A DNA stretch of 64,000 bases. It comes from Streptomyces sp. NBC_00234 (GTDB lineage Bacteria > Actinomycetota > Actinomycetes > Streptomycetales > Streptomycetaceae). Positions 16,488 to 24,711 of this stretch are shown here, one piece after another. Numbering within the stretch: the first letter of the stretch is position 1; each line of letters opens with the position of its first letter. Position numbers and translations under genes: made by a program. The DNA is taken from contig NZ_CP108101.1 of the NCBI RefSeq assembly GCF_036195325.1, positions 2,976,001 to 3,040,000 on the forward strand. Direction: 5' to 3'. The notes beneath the pieces were generated by a model, which was not told the origin of the DNA, ran no database searches, and saw only the letters and a list, made by a program, of their open reading frames with translations.

Positions 16488-18908
16488 GACCGTGACCGTC
16501 CCCTCCTGGCGGAGGTCCCCGGCCGACCGTCCGGCCATGACCCGGTACGGTCCCGACTCCACGGACCAGGCCCCGGTCTCCGGGCACCAGTGCCGCAGCG
16601 CGCGGGCCGGCACCTCCACCTCCGCGGTCGCCGTCCGCCCCGGGGCCGCGTGCACGGCCGTGTACCCGGCGAACCAGCGCACGGGCCGCTCGACCGCGGA
16701 CCCCGGGCGCGCCAGATAGACCTGCACCACCTCGCGCCCGGGCCGCGCCCCCGTGTTGCGCAGCCGGACGCGCACGGTGAACGCGGCTCCCCGCTCCACC
16801 GCGTCCGGCACCTCCAGCGCCTCGAACTCCCAGCTGGTGTACCCGAGTCCGTGGCCGAACCAGTAGGCCGGCTCCCGCTCCGCGCGCAGCCAGGCCCGGT
16901 GACCGATGTGGAGACCTTCCGCGTAGACCAGGCGGCCGTCCGACGGCTGCACGCCGGTGACGGGTGCGTCGGACAGCCGGGCCGCCCAGGTGGTGGGGAG
17001 CCGGCCGCCCGGTTCGGCGACTCCGAACAGGACGTCGGCGATTCCCGCACCGCCCTCCTGGCCCGGGAACCAGGTGAGCAGCACCGCGCCCGCCTCGTCC
17101 CGCCACGGCAGCTCGACGGGGCCCCCGCTGTTGACGACCACCACGGTGCGCGGGTTGGCGGCGGCCACCGCGCGTACGAGAGCGTCCTGATGACCGCCCA
17201 GGGCCAGTCCGGTCCGGTCGTAGCCCTCGGTCTCGCTGTGCTCGGTGGTGCCGACGACCACGATCGCGGCGTCCGCGTCGCGGGCCGCGCGGGCCGCCGC
17301 GGCGAGGGAGGCCGCCGCGTCCGGCTCCGGTGGCGACGCGGCGAGGACCGTGGCCCGCCCGCTCCCCGGGACCAGCTCGCGGCGGGCGACCAGGTGGACG
17401 GGCCGGGTGGAGTCCAGGGGGACCCGTACGGTGTGGACGGGCGGGTTCACATGGACGACGGCCGGGTCGTCCGTCAGCCGGGGGAACTCCCCGTCCAGGA
17501 GCGTCCGTCCGTCCACCGCGAGTGACATCCGGCCGAAGCCGCCCACGCCGAACGTCCACTCCCCCGCACCCTGCGGGCGCAGCAGCGCACCGATCTCCAC
17601 GGTATGCGCCCCCGGCACCTCCTCCGGCTCCAACTGGCGCCCCGACAGGCGGCGTTCCGCGTACAGCTCCTCGCCCGAAGCGTCCAGGACCCGCAGCAGG
17701 ACCCCGGGCTCCCCCGACCTCGGGTCCACGCACCGGACGGTGTCCAGCGGAGCGGGCGGGACGCCCAGCGAGGGGCCGGGGACGTGCACCACCCGGGCAC
17801 GGCCGCGCAGCCGGGCGCGGATGCCGTCGAGCGGGGTGACCACGCCGGAGGGGAAGACGCCCGCGCTGCCACCGCCCTGGGTGCGGGGGGAGGCGGCGTG
17901 CACCCCGATGACGGCGACGCCCGACAGCGCGGCGGGGTCCAGCGGAAGGACCGCGCGGTTGCTCAGCAGCACCGATCCGGCGGCCACCGCGCGGCGCAGC
18001 AGCGCCCGGCTGTCACGTGCTCCCGCGACCGCCGTGGCGCGGCGGCGGTGCGGGCCGAGCGCCCCGACGCGGTCCGCGAGCCGCAGCAGGCGCCGCACCT
18101 TGTCGTCGACGGCGGCCTCGGGGACGAGCCCGTCCTTCACCGCGCGGACCAGGGACGCGCCCCAGGGGCCCCCGGGCCCCGGCATCGCGAGGTCGAGCGC
18201 GGCGCGGGCCGTCGTCCCGGTGGACCGTACGGCGCCCCAGTCCGAGACGACGGCCCCGTCGAAGCCCCACTCCCCCTTGAGCGGCTCCGCGAGCAGCTCC
18301 CCGGCCGTCATGGTCGTGCCGTTGACGGCGTTGTAGCCGGCCATCACCAGCCACACCCCGGCCTCGACCGCCGCTTCGAACGGGGCGAGGTACACCTCCC
18401 GGAGCACGCGCTCGGACACCCGGACGTCGACGGTGAGACGGTCGGTCTCGGAGTCGTTGGCCACGAAGTGCTTCGCCGTGGCGGCCACTCCCCGGGCCTG
18501 GATGCCCCGGATCAGTGCCGCGCCGATACGGCCGGTCAGCTCGGGATCCTCGGAGAAGCACTCGAAGTGCCGGCCGCCGAGCGGGGAGCGGTGCAGATTG
18601 AGGGTGGGGGCCAGCACCACGTCGACCCCCTTGCGGACCGCTTCGGCGGCGAGCAACGCGCCCAGTTCCCCGACCAGTTCCTCGTCCCACAGGGCGCCGA
18701 GCGCGGAGGCCGAGGGCAGCAGGGCCGAGGTGCGCCGCTCGTCCCACGCCTCGCCCCGTACCCCGGCGGGTCCGTCGGACATCACCAGCTCCCGCAGCCC
18801 CGCCTCCTCGTCGGCGGCGGTCCGCCAGGTCGTCGCACCGGTGAGCAGGCGCACCTTGCGGGCCAGGTCCAGCCGGCCGATGAGCCCGTCGAGCGTCTCG
18901 TCAGTCAT
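16476..18908 (-). CDS. GH3 beta-glucosidase with PA14-like insert
   Basis: This 810-aa family 3 glycoside hydrolase lacks a signal peptide and is predicted cytosolic. The TIM-barrel domain carries the substrate-binding KHFVANDSETDR and the nucleophile aspartate in AVVSDWGAV (D223). A PA14-like beta insert (about 385-520) follows, then the alpha/beta sandwich and a C-terminal fibronectin-III-like domain (about 700-800). This architecture matches broad-specificity beta-glucosidases acting on cello- or laminari-oligosaccharides and plant glucosides. It has its own start 89 nt downstream of the DUF1996 stop, with a hairpin in between, so it is probably a separate transcript. Confidence 0.9.
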   Translation of the reverse strand: MTDETLDGLIGRLDLARKVRLLTGATTWRTAADEEAGLRELVMSDGPAGVRGEAWDERRTSALLPSASALGALWDEELVGELGALLAAEAVRKGVDVVLAPTLNLHRSPLGGRHFECFSEDPELTGRIGAALIRGIQARGVAATAKHFVANDSETDRLTVDVRVSERVLREVYLAPFEAAVEAGVWLVMAGYNAVNGTTMTAGELLAEPLKGEWGFDGAVVSDWGAVRSTGTTARAALDLAMPGPGGPWGASLVRAVKDGLVPEAAVDDKVRRLLRLADRVGALGPHRRRATAVAGARDSRALLRRAVAAGSVLLSNRAVLPLDPAALSGVAVIGVHAASPRTQGGGSAGVFPSGVVTPLDGIRARLRGRARVVHVPGPSLGVPPAPLDTVRCVDPRSGEPGVLLRVLDASGEELYAERRLSGRQLEPEEVPGAHTVEIGALLRPQGAGEWTFGVGGFGRMSLAVDGRTLLDGEFPRLTDDPAVVHVNPPVHTVRVPLDSTRPVHLVARRELVPGSGRATVLAASPPEPDAAASLAAAARAARDADAAIVVVGTTEHSETEGYDRTGLALGGHQDALVRAVAAANPRTVVVVNSGGPVELPWRDEAGAVLLTWFPGQEGGAGIADVLFGVAEPGGRLPTTWAARLSDAPVTGVQPSDGRLVYAEGLHIGHRAWLRAEREPAYWFGHGLGYTSWEFEALEVPDAVERGAAFTVRVRLRNTGARPGREVVQVYLARPGSAVERPVRWFAGYTAVHAAPGRTATAEVEVPARALRHWCPETGAWSVESGPYRVMAGRSAGDLRQEGTVTVAGP

Positions 18909-18933
18909 TCCACTCCGTCTCGGATACGAAGGA

Positions 18934-18976
18934 CCCGGCCGCCCCCTCCTCCGGTGAGGGGGAGGGAACGGCCGGG
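18934..18976 (-). terminator. Hairpin downstream of the DUF1996 gene
   Basis: Arms CCCGGCCG (18934-18941) and CGGCCGGG (18969-18976) enclose a second pairing of CCCTCC with GGAGGG. It lies 21 nt past the DUF1996 stop and upstream of the GH3 start, separating the two transcripts. Confidence 0.75.
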
Positions 18977-18997
18977 CACGGACAGGCCCTTACCTGG

Positions 18998-20086
18998 TCA
19001 GGGCAGCCGGTACTCCGCGTTCAGTACCGCGCCGCGCTCCGGGTACGACTGGTCGTAGCCGCGGGGGTCGCACTGGAGGCCGCCCACGATGCAGTGGTCG
19101 ACCATGGCCTTGAGGGTGCGCTCCTCCCACGCGTTGAAGAAGTCGTAGTGGAAGGAGTAGCCGCGTCCGCTGGCCAGCCTGACCTGCGACATGTCGCCGT
19201 CCGCCGGGAAGGCCATCTTGAACTCGACCATGGGCAGGGCGACCGGATGGCTGGCCGGGCACACGTCGTCGTTCGTGCCGGCCTTGACCTCCGGATAGGC
19301 CATGTGGCTCTTGTGGTCGGGGGTGTCCAGATACAGACCGTTCCAGCAACTGGGCGCCTGCATACGGAGGTTCAGCTGCGAACCGGCGGGACAGTTCGAC
19401 GGGAAGTCGACGTTCTTGAAGCTCTCCCCGCACTCCCAGCCCTCGACCCAGCCGGGGTGGTCGCGGAACTCCTGCGCGCTCTGCATCGGGTTGCCGACCA
19501 CGAACCGCAGGCCCTTGGGGAAGGGCCGCACGCTGGTGTAGTCGGTGACGCCCGTCTTGTAGTAGATGACCTGCGGTCCGATGGGCAGGATCTTCTGCTC
19601 GCCCTTGAAGAGGGAGGGCATCCAGTACGCCGAGGCGTCACCGGGGGCCTTGCAGGTGGTGCCGCCCCCGTAGAGCGAGTCGGTGGTGCTGTTCGCGTTC
19701 GTGGACCTGTTCCCCATGAACGTGTGGTCGTGGGACCGCCCCGCCTGACCCGGATAGACGATCGGGTCGTCCGGCGCGGTGTGCGTGACGGAACAGTTCG
19801 CCTGGAACTCGTGGAAGTAGCGCGGCGGCGGGTTCGCCGTGGACGGTGTCACGCCGGTGACCTGGGGCACGGCCGGTATGTAGCCGTCCCCGTCGGCGTC
19901 GTCACCCGATGCCTGGGTGGACACCGCCATGGTGTGCCCGGAGTGGACCGCGGCCGTCGCGCTCGTCCGCCCGCCCGCGGCGTTGCCCGGGTCGGCGGCG
20001 GTCGCGATCGTGCCGACGCCCAGGACTCCGGCGACGAGTGCGGTGCCGAGGAGGAGTGCGGGAAGACGTTTCGTACGTAATCTCAT
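18998..20086 (-). CDS. Secreted DUF1996 protein
   Basis: This secreted protein (362 aa) has a signal peptide MRLRTKRLPALLLGTALVAG. The remainder is the DUF1996 domain, known from fungi and actinomycetes. Its hallmarks are the GRSHDHTFMGN motif with paired histidines, YWMPSLFKG, the cysteine pairs and the C-terminal HYDFFNAWEE. The histidine cluster suggests a metal or oxidative active site, but no activity is established. ATG 20086 has GGAG upstream and precedes the signal peptide; the frame to 20137 would overlap the previous gene. It follows the TIM-barrel glycosidase by 37 nt without a terminator, so the two are co-transcribed, which hints at a polysaccharide-related role. Confidence 0.85.
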   Translation of the reverse strand: MRLRTKRLPALLLGTALVAGVLGVGTIATAADPGNAAGGRTSATAAVHSGHTMAVSTQASGDDADGDGYIPAVPQVTGVTPSTANPPPRYFHEFQANCSVTHTAPDDPIVYPGQAGRSHDHTFMGNRSTNANSTTDSLYGGGTTCKAPGDASAYWMPSLFKGEQKILPIGPQVIYYKTGVTDYTSVRPFPKGLRFVVGNPMQSAQEFRDHPGWVEGWECGESFKNVDFPSNCPAGSQLNLRMQAPSCWNGLYLDTPDHKSHMAYPEVKAGTNDDVCPASHPVALPMVEFKMAFPADGDMSQVRLASGRGYSFHYDFFNAWEERTLKAMVDHCIVGGLQCDPRGYDQSYPERGAVLNAEYRLP

Positions 20087-20123
20087 GGGAGGTTCTCCAG
20101 CCTTTCGGTCGGGTGGGGGTGCC

Positions 20124-22277
20124 TCAGCTGTAGACACCGAACTCGTGGAGGGAGTAGCCCCAGCCGGTACCGCGTGCGGTCAGCTGGAGGCGCACATGGC
20201 GGGCGGTCGCGGAGACGTCGAGGGTGTCGACGTCGCCGTTGCCCGTGGTGGTCGTGTGGAGGGAGCGCCAGGTGGTGCCGTCGTCCGAGACCTGCACCTC
20301 GTAGGACTTGGCGTAGGCGGGGTCCCACACCAGCTGCAGCTTCCGGAAGGCCGTACGGGCGCCGAGGTCGACCTGGATCCACTGCGGATCGCTCCAGTCG
20401 CTGGCCCAGCGGGTGTCGGTGTTGCCGTCCGTCGCACGGGCGGCGGGGCAGGGGCAGTCGCCGTACTCCGCCTGGAAGGACGAGGCGGTGGTGGGCTTGT
20501 TCAGGGCCACGTTGGTGCCGGTGACGGGCGGCGCGACGACCTTGACCGACTTGGTCTCGATCCCGGCGTTGCCACGACCGTCCTCGGCCTGGATGTACAC
20601 CTTCCACACGCCGAGCTTCTCGGGCGCCGTGACGGCGAAGGTGCCGTTGCCCGTCGACCGCCACTGGGCCTCGACGAGCCGCTTGTCGCCGCTCGCGTAG
20701 TTGCCGCTCAGGAAGATCTTGTACGTGATCTGGTCGCCGTCCGGGTCACGGGTGTCGGCGCGCACGGTGAACTCCCCTCCCGCCGGGGCGGAGGAGGCAG
20801 GCGAGACGGTCATGCCCGAGATCACCGGCGGGGTGTTGTCGCCGGCCGTCGATCCGGCGTACGCCTTCTTGACGGCGTAGTACGACAGCCGCTTCAGACC
20901 GTCGGGCACCAGGTTGAACCAGACGCCGCCGAAGTCGTGTTCGGTCCCGTAGTGGAAGAGCGTCGCACCCAGGGCGACTCCCTGGTGGCCGGTGACGCAG
21001 TTCCACGCCTGGGTGTATCCCGCGGCCTTCTGCACGTCGGTCTGCTCGTCGGGGACGCCGTTCGCGTCGTCGGGCACCTCCCACTCACCGGCCGGGCCGG
21101 CCTCGGTGATCAGGTAGGGCTTGGTGTAGCCGCCGTCGATCCAGTCCTGCCGCACTCCGCAGATGTCTCCGTAGGAGTTCATCGAGTACAGGTCGAGGTC
21201 CGGGGCGTTGCGCTTGTAGTAGGGCCAGGCGCCGGTCCAGGCGTCGGTCGAGGTGACCGGGTGGTCCGGGTCGATCGTGTGGATCTTCTTCGCGACGTCG
21301 TTGACGAAGGAGGTGTACGCGTTGCGCTGCGCCTCCAGTTCCGTACCGCTGTAGCAGTTCTGGAGACCGAGGACCGACTCGTTGCCGACGTTCCACATGA
21401 GGGTCGCGGGGTGGCTCTTGTACGCGTCGACCCACTTGGCGAACTCGTCGAGCATGGTCGCCTTGTACGCGGTGTCGGTGACGTAGTTCGCGCAGCCGCC
21501 GCTGCCCGGGCCGCCGCCCGGCTGGAGCCAGAAGCCGTTGACGACACGGAGGCCGTTCGCGGCGGCCGAGTCGAGGAGCGGCTTGGTGCCGGCGTCCGTG
21601 CCCCAGGTGCGGATGGTGTTGACGCCCATCGACCGCACGTCGGGCAGATACCGGGGGGCGTCGGCGATGGCCGGACCCCAGGTCAGACCCTTGACGGTGT
21701 ACGGCTGTCCGCCGACGGTGAGCTGCCAGGCGCCCTGGGTCCCGGTCACCTTGACCGCACCGCCGCTCGCGGGCGGCGGGGTGTCGCCGTAGGCGCCGTA
21801 GACCTGGAACTCCCAGAGCGAGTAGCCGTAGCCGCCGGAGCGCGTGGTGCCGAGCATCCGGACGTAGCGGCCGGAGCCGGTGAGGGCGAGGTCGTCGGTG
21901 GCTCCGTCGGAGTCGGTGACCTTCTTGGCGGTGGTCCACGTGGTGCCGTTGTCCGAGACCTGGATCTCGTACGCCTTGGCGTAGGCGCCCTCCCAGGTCA
22001 GCACGACCCTGCTGAGGTCGGCCTTCTTGCCGAGGTCGATCTGGATCCACTGGGGGTCGGACCACTGGCTGGCCCAGCGGGTGCCGGTGAGGTTGCCGTC
22101 GACGGCCAGCGCGGCGGAGTAGCCCTCGCCCTCCGACGAGGAGGCGGTGGCGGGCTTGCCCTGGGAGAGGAGCGGGTCGGCGGCCTGTGCCGTGGAGGGC
22201 TGGGCGACGACCGTCAGCGAGGTGGCGAGCAGCGCGGCGAGCGTGAGCGTGAGAGCGGGTCTGCGCAGGGAGAGCAT
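20124..22277 (-). CDS. Secreted TIM-barrel glycoside hydrolase with two discoidin (CBM32-like) domains
   Basis: This 717-aa exoenzyme begins with a signal peptide cleaved near AQAAD (about residue 33). An N-terminal F5/8 discoidin domain (about 38-162) is followed by a (beta/alpha)8 barrel (about 175-465) with the clan GH-A glutamates in WNVGNES (E300) and LITEAGP (E392). A fibronectin/Ig-like domain (about 475-585) and a second discoidin domain (about 590-717) complete it. The barrel resembles GH2 C-terminal or related beta-glycanase catalytic domains. Substrate is unknown, though two carbohydrate-binding modules and neighbouring glucan genes favour a beta-glucan. ATG 22277 has AGGAG 8 nt upstream. 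Confidence 0.85.
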   Translation of the reverse strand: MLSLRRPALTLTLAALLATSLTVVAQPSTAQAADPLLSQGKPATASSSEGEGYSAALAVDGNLTGTRWASQWSDPQWIQIDLGKKADLSRVVLTWEGAYAKAYEIQVSDNGTTWTTAKKVTDSDGATDDLALTGSGRYVRMLGTTRSGGYGYSLWEFQVYGAYGDTPPPASGGAVKVTGTQGAWQLTVGGQPYTVKGLTWGPAIADAPRYLPDVRSMGVNTIRTWGTDAGTKPLLDSAAANGLRVVNGFWLQPGGGPGSGGCANYVTDTAYKATMLDEFAKWVDAYKSHPATLMWNVGNESVLGLQNCYSGTELEAQRNAYTSFVNDVAKKIHTIDPDHPVTSTDAWTGAWPYYKRNAPDLDLYSMNSYGDICGVRQDWIDGGYTKPYLITEAGPAGEWEVPDDANGVPDEQTDVQKAAGYTQAWNCVTGHQGVALGATLFHYGTEHDFGGVWFNLVPDGLKRLSYYAVKKAYAGSTAGDNTPPVISGMTVSPASSAPAGGEFTVRADTRDPDGDQITYKIFLSGNYASGDKRLVEAQWRSTGNGTFAVTAPEKLGVWKVYIQAEDGRGNAGIETKSVKVVAPPVTGTNVALNKPTTASSFQAEYGDCPCPAARATDGNTDTRWASDWSDPQWIQVDLGARTAFRKLQLVWDPAYAKSYEVQVSDDGTTWRSLHTTTTGNGDVDTLDVSATARHVRLQLTARGTGWGYSLHEFGVYS

Positions 22278-22308
22278 GGCGGCTCCTGGGGATGGTGGTG
22301 GGGGGAAG

Positions 22309-22338
22309 GGGTGGCCGCCCCGGTGGGGGCGGCCACCC
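22309..22338 (-). terminator. Hairpin between the two secreted glycan proteins
   Basis: A perfect 13-bp stem (22309-22321 with 22326-22338) with a 4-nt loop follows the beta-helix protein stop by 9 nt. Only about 30 bp remain before the next start, too little for a normal promoter, so this probably attenuates rather than fully stops transcription and lowers expression of the downstream hydrolase. Confidence 0.7.
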
Positions 22339-22346
22339 GGGGGGGA

Positions 22347-24533
22347 TCAGGGGAAGGAGACGAGGTTGGACGGGACCGTCGTCGTGCCCGCCGGGACCGT
22401 CGACGCCCCGGTGTTGTTGATGACGTGGTTGTAGTGGCCCATCCCGCCGAGGGAGACGACCAGCAGGCTGTGGAACTTCACGCCGGGCTTGACCGGGGCC
22501 TTGAAGCCGTGGTCCTGCCTGATGTTCGGGTCGACGTTGTAGTTGCAGTAGCTGCCCAGGCCCCAGCCCTCGTGGACGTTCACCGAGTCGTCGACCCGGT
22601 AGGCCGCGTACCCCTTGGTGTCGCCGTTCTGGATGGCGGCCTGGTTGGGCGCGTCGTACGCCTTCTCGTTCTGGTAGAAGACCGTCCGGCCGCGCTCGCC
22701 GTACCACTCGACGTCGTACTTGTTGAAGTGCTCGACGAACAGGCCGGTGGCCAGCACGTCGTCGCCGTACACCCGCACCCCGTAGTCGGCGCGGTTGGTC
22801 TCCCAGCCGACGCCCTCACCGTGGTCGGCGCGCCAGACCCAGGTGTGGTCGATGATCGCGTCGTCGCTGTTGACGACGATCGACGTGGTGGCCTTGCCGG
22901 CCCCCGCGCCGCCGACGCGGACGTAGACGTCCTGGACGGTGGTGGGGTTGGCGGCGTGGTCCGCGGAGGAGCTCTGCGGGCCGAGCTCCAGCAGGGTCGG
23001 GGAGTTGACCGGTCCGGCGTCGATGAGGAAGCCGGCGAGCTTCACTCCGTCGACGTCGGCGACCTTCATCGCGGTCACCCCGCCGTCGGGAATGATCGTC
23101 GCGAGGCCGAGGCCGAGGACGACCGTGTCGGCACGGTTGACGTTGATGGTCTGGTCGACGTGGTAGACGCCGGGGGTGAAGAGCAGGTGCAGGCCCTGGG
23201 CCAGCGCCTGGTTGATGGTGGCCGCGGTCGCACCGGGCTTGACGACGTAGAACTGGTCCAGGCCGATCGAGGTGCCCTGCGGGGTGCCGTTCCAGGAGAC
23301 GCCGCGGGCGTTCTCGCGCTTCGCCGGGACGAAGACCTTGTAGGTGCTGCCGTCCAGGTAGAGGAACGGCTTCTCACGGGAGATCGGGGTGTTCTGGAGG
23401 GTGGTGTACGTCGGGTTCGGGAAGCCGGTCGCCGGGGCGCCCTCGACGCCGGAGAAGGTCTGGTTCCAGACGCCGTTGGACCAGCCGCCGATCGAGCTGT
23501 CACGGGTGTACCACTGCTGCTGCGAGTAGTTGCCGATCTGACCGTCGATCTTGGAGTCGGCGATGTAGCCGCCGGAGGCCCAGCCGTAGCCGTTCGGCGC
23601 GAGGTTGAGCCCGCCCTTGACGTGCATGCGGCGGAAGGACGATGCCTGCGAGACGGCCCAGCGGTCGGTGCCGCTGACCGGGTTGAGGGCCAGGTTCTCG
23701 GCGGAGCGCCAGAAGTTCTGGGTGGCGTTGCCGTTGAACCAGCCGGCGTCGACGGTCACGTCACCGTTGATGGTGGTGTCGTCGGGCTTGAGACCGAGAC
23801 CGGCGATCGAGGTGTAGAAGCCGATCTGGGCGTTGAGGTTGTTGTACGTGCCCGGCTTGAAGAGGAAGGCGTGGCGGCCGTTGCCGAACTGCGCCGACTC
23901 CTGCTGCTGGAACACCTCGTCCAGCTTGCCCTGGATGCCGGGCGTGGACGGGTCGAAGACGTGCACGTTGGGGCCGAGGTCACCGCCGCCGGGCAGCTGC
24001 GGACCGCCGGTGCCGCTCTCCCCGTACACCTTGAACTCCCAGAGCGAGTAGCCGTACTGGGTGGCACGCGCGGTGCCGTACATCCGGATGTAGCGGGCCT
24101 CGCCGGTGATGGCGACGGTGTCCGTGCCGCCGTCGCCGGTGGTGGTCTGGTAGGCCGTCGACCAGTCGGTGCCGTTGGTCGAGAGCTCGATGCGGTAGCC
24201 CTTGCCGTACGCGGCCTCCCAGTCGAGGACGACCTGGCTGACCTGGGTGGTCGCGCCGAGGTCGACGCGGAGCCACTGCGGGTCGGAGTGGGCACTGGAC
24301 CAGCGGGTGCCGCCGTTGCCGTCGACGGCGGAGGCGGCGAGGGTGCCGTAGTTCTCCTCGCTCGACGCCGTCACCGCCTTCCCCTGGGACAGGAGCACCG
24401 GCGCCGCCTGGGCGGCCGAGGCGGGAAGGAGCACGAGAAGGGTGCCGACCAGGGCGCCGACAACGGCGCCTGCGATGCCTCGGCGAGCAGTTCTTCGGGG
24501 TGGTGCGGCCACACGTATGCCAAGTGCGGGCAT
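22347..24533 (-). CDS. Secreted discoidin + parallel beta-helix protein
   Basis: This 728-aa secreted protein has a signal peptide (cleavage near AAQAAP), an N-terminal F5/8 discoidin/CBM32-like domain (about residues 45-175), then a long repetitive region typical of a right-handed beta-helix. Examples are LFKPGTYNNL, LLFTPGVYHVDQTINV and TSIVVNSDDAIIDHTWVWRA. Close relatives are often annotated simply as F5/8-domain proteins or, wrongly, as adenylyl cyclases; the helix layout recalls GH55 exo-beta-1,3-glucanases. ATG 24533 has AAGGAGA upstream. It is first in a run of three secreted genes, behind a promoter carrying a LacI-type operator. The enzymatic activity is inferred. Confidence 0.8.
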   Translation of the reverse strand: MPALGIRVAAPPRRTARRGIAGAVVGALVGTLLVLLPASAAQAAPVLLSQGKAVTASSEENYGTLAASAVDGNGGTRWSSAHSDPQWLRVDLGATTQVSQVVLDWEAAYGKGYRIELSTNGTDWSTAYQTTTGDGGTDTVAITGEARYIRMYGTARATQYGYSLWEFKVYGESGTGGPQLPGGGDLGPNVHVFDPSTPGIQGKLDEVFQQQESAQFGNGRHAFLFKPGTYNNLNAQIGFYTSIAGLGLKPDDTTINGDVTVDAGWFNGNATQNFWRSAENLALNPVSGTDRWAVSQASSFRRMHVKGGLNLAPNGYGWASGGYIADSKIDGQIGNYSQQQWYTRDSSIGGWSNGVWNQTFSGVEGAPATGFPNPTYTTLQNTPISREKPFLYLDGSTYKVFVPAKRENARGVSWNGTPQGTSIGLDQFYVVKPGATAATINQALAQGLHLLFTPGVYHVDQTINVNRADTVVLGLGLATIIPDGGVTAMKVADVDGVKLAGFLIDAGPVNSPTLLELGPQSSSADHAANPTTVQDVYVRVGGAGAGKATTSIVVNSDDAIIDHTWVWRADHGEGVGWETNRADYGVRVYGDDVLATGLFVEHFNKYDVEWYGERGRTVFYQNEKAYDAPNQAAIQNGDTKGYAAYRVDDSVNVHEGWGLGSYCNYNVDPNIRQDHGFKAPVKPGVKFHSLLVVSLGGMGHYNHVINNTGASTVPAGTTTVPSNLVSFP

Positions 24534-24562
24534 GGGGGGTCTCCTTGGAACAAGGCTGAATG

Positions 24563-24576
24563 GGAGAGCGCTCTCC
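24563..24576. promoter_or_regulatory. LacI-type operator
   Basis: GGAGAGCGCTCTCC is a perfect 14-bp palindrome centred on GC, a form typical of LacI-family operators and close to the actinomycete CebR/CelR box TGGGAGCGCTCCCA. It lies just downstream of the -10 and 30 nt upstream of the beta-helix gene start, a classic repression position. The LacI protein encoded at 9288 is the only LacI candidate in the window. Confidence 0.75.
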
Positions 24577-24579
24577 GGA

Positions 24580-24608
24580 ACCTTGCCCGCCCCCGTTCGC
24601 ACGGTCAA
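24580..24608 (-). promoter_or_regulatory. Promoter of the secreted glycan genes
   Basis: On the minus strand TTGACC (24603-24608) and CAAGGT (24580-24585) are 17 bp apart: a good -35 with a weak -10. Transcription would start inside or next to the LacI-type palindrome. Confidence 0.5.
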
Positions 24609-24711
24609 TAACCCCGACCGGACTTTTCTTTCGTCTTTCATTAAGACGCAACATCTGGGTGGGACACTCACCCCGGCCCCGTGCGGAGGGCGCCCCCGAC
24701 GACCTCCCCGG

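Noticed and set aside
19917..24611. A very long plus-strand open frame (over 1500 codons)
   Set aside because: It is antisense to three well-supported secreted proteins. Its translation is Gly/Val/Asp/Arg-rich with no domain, as expected from the complement of high-GC3 genes.
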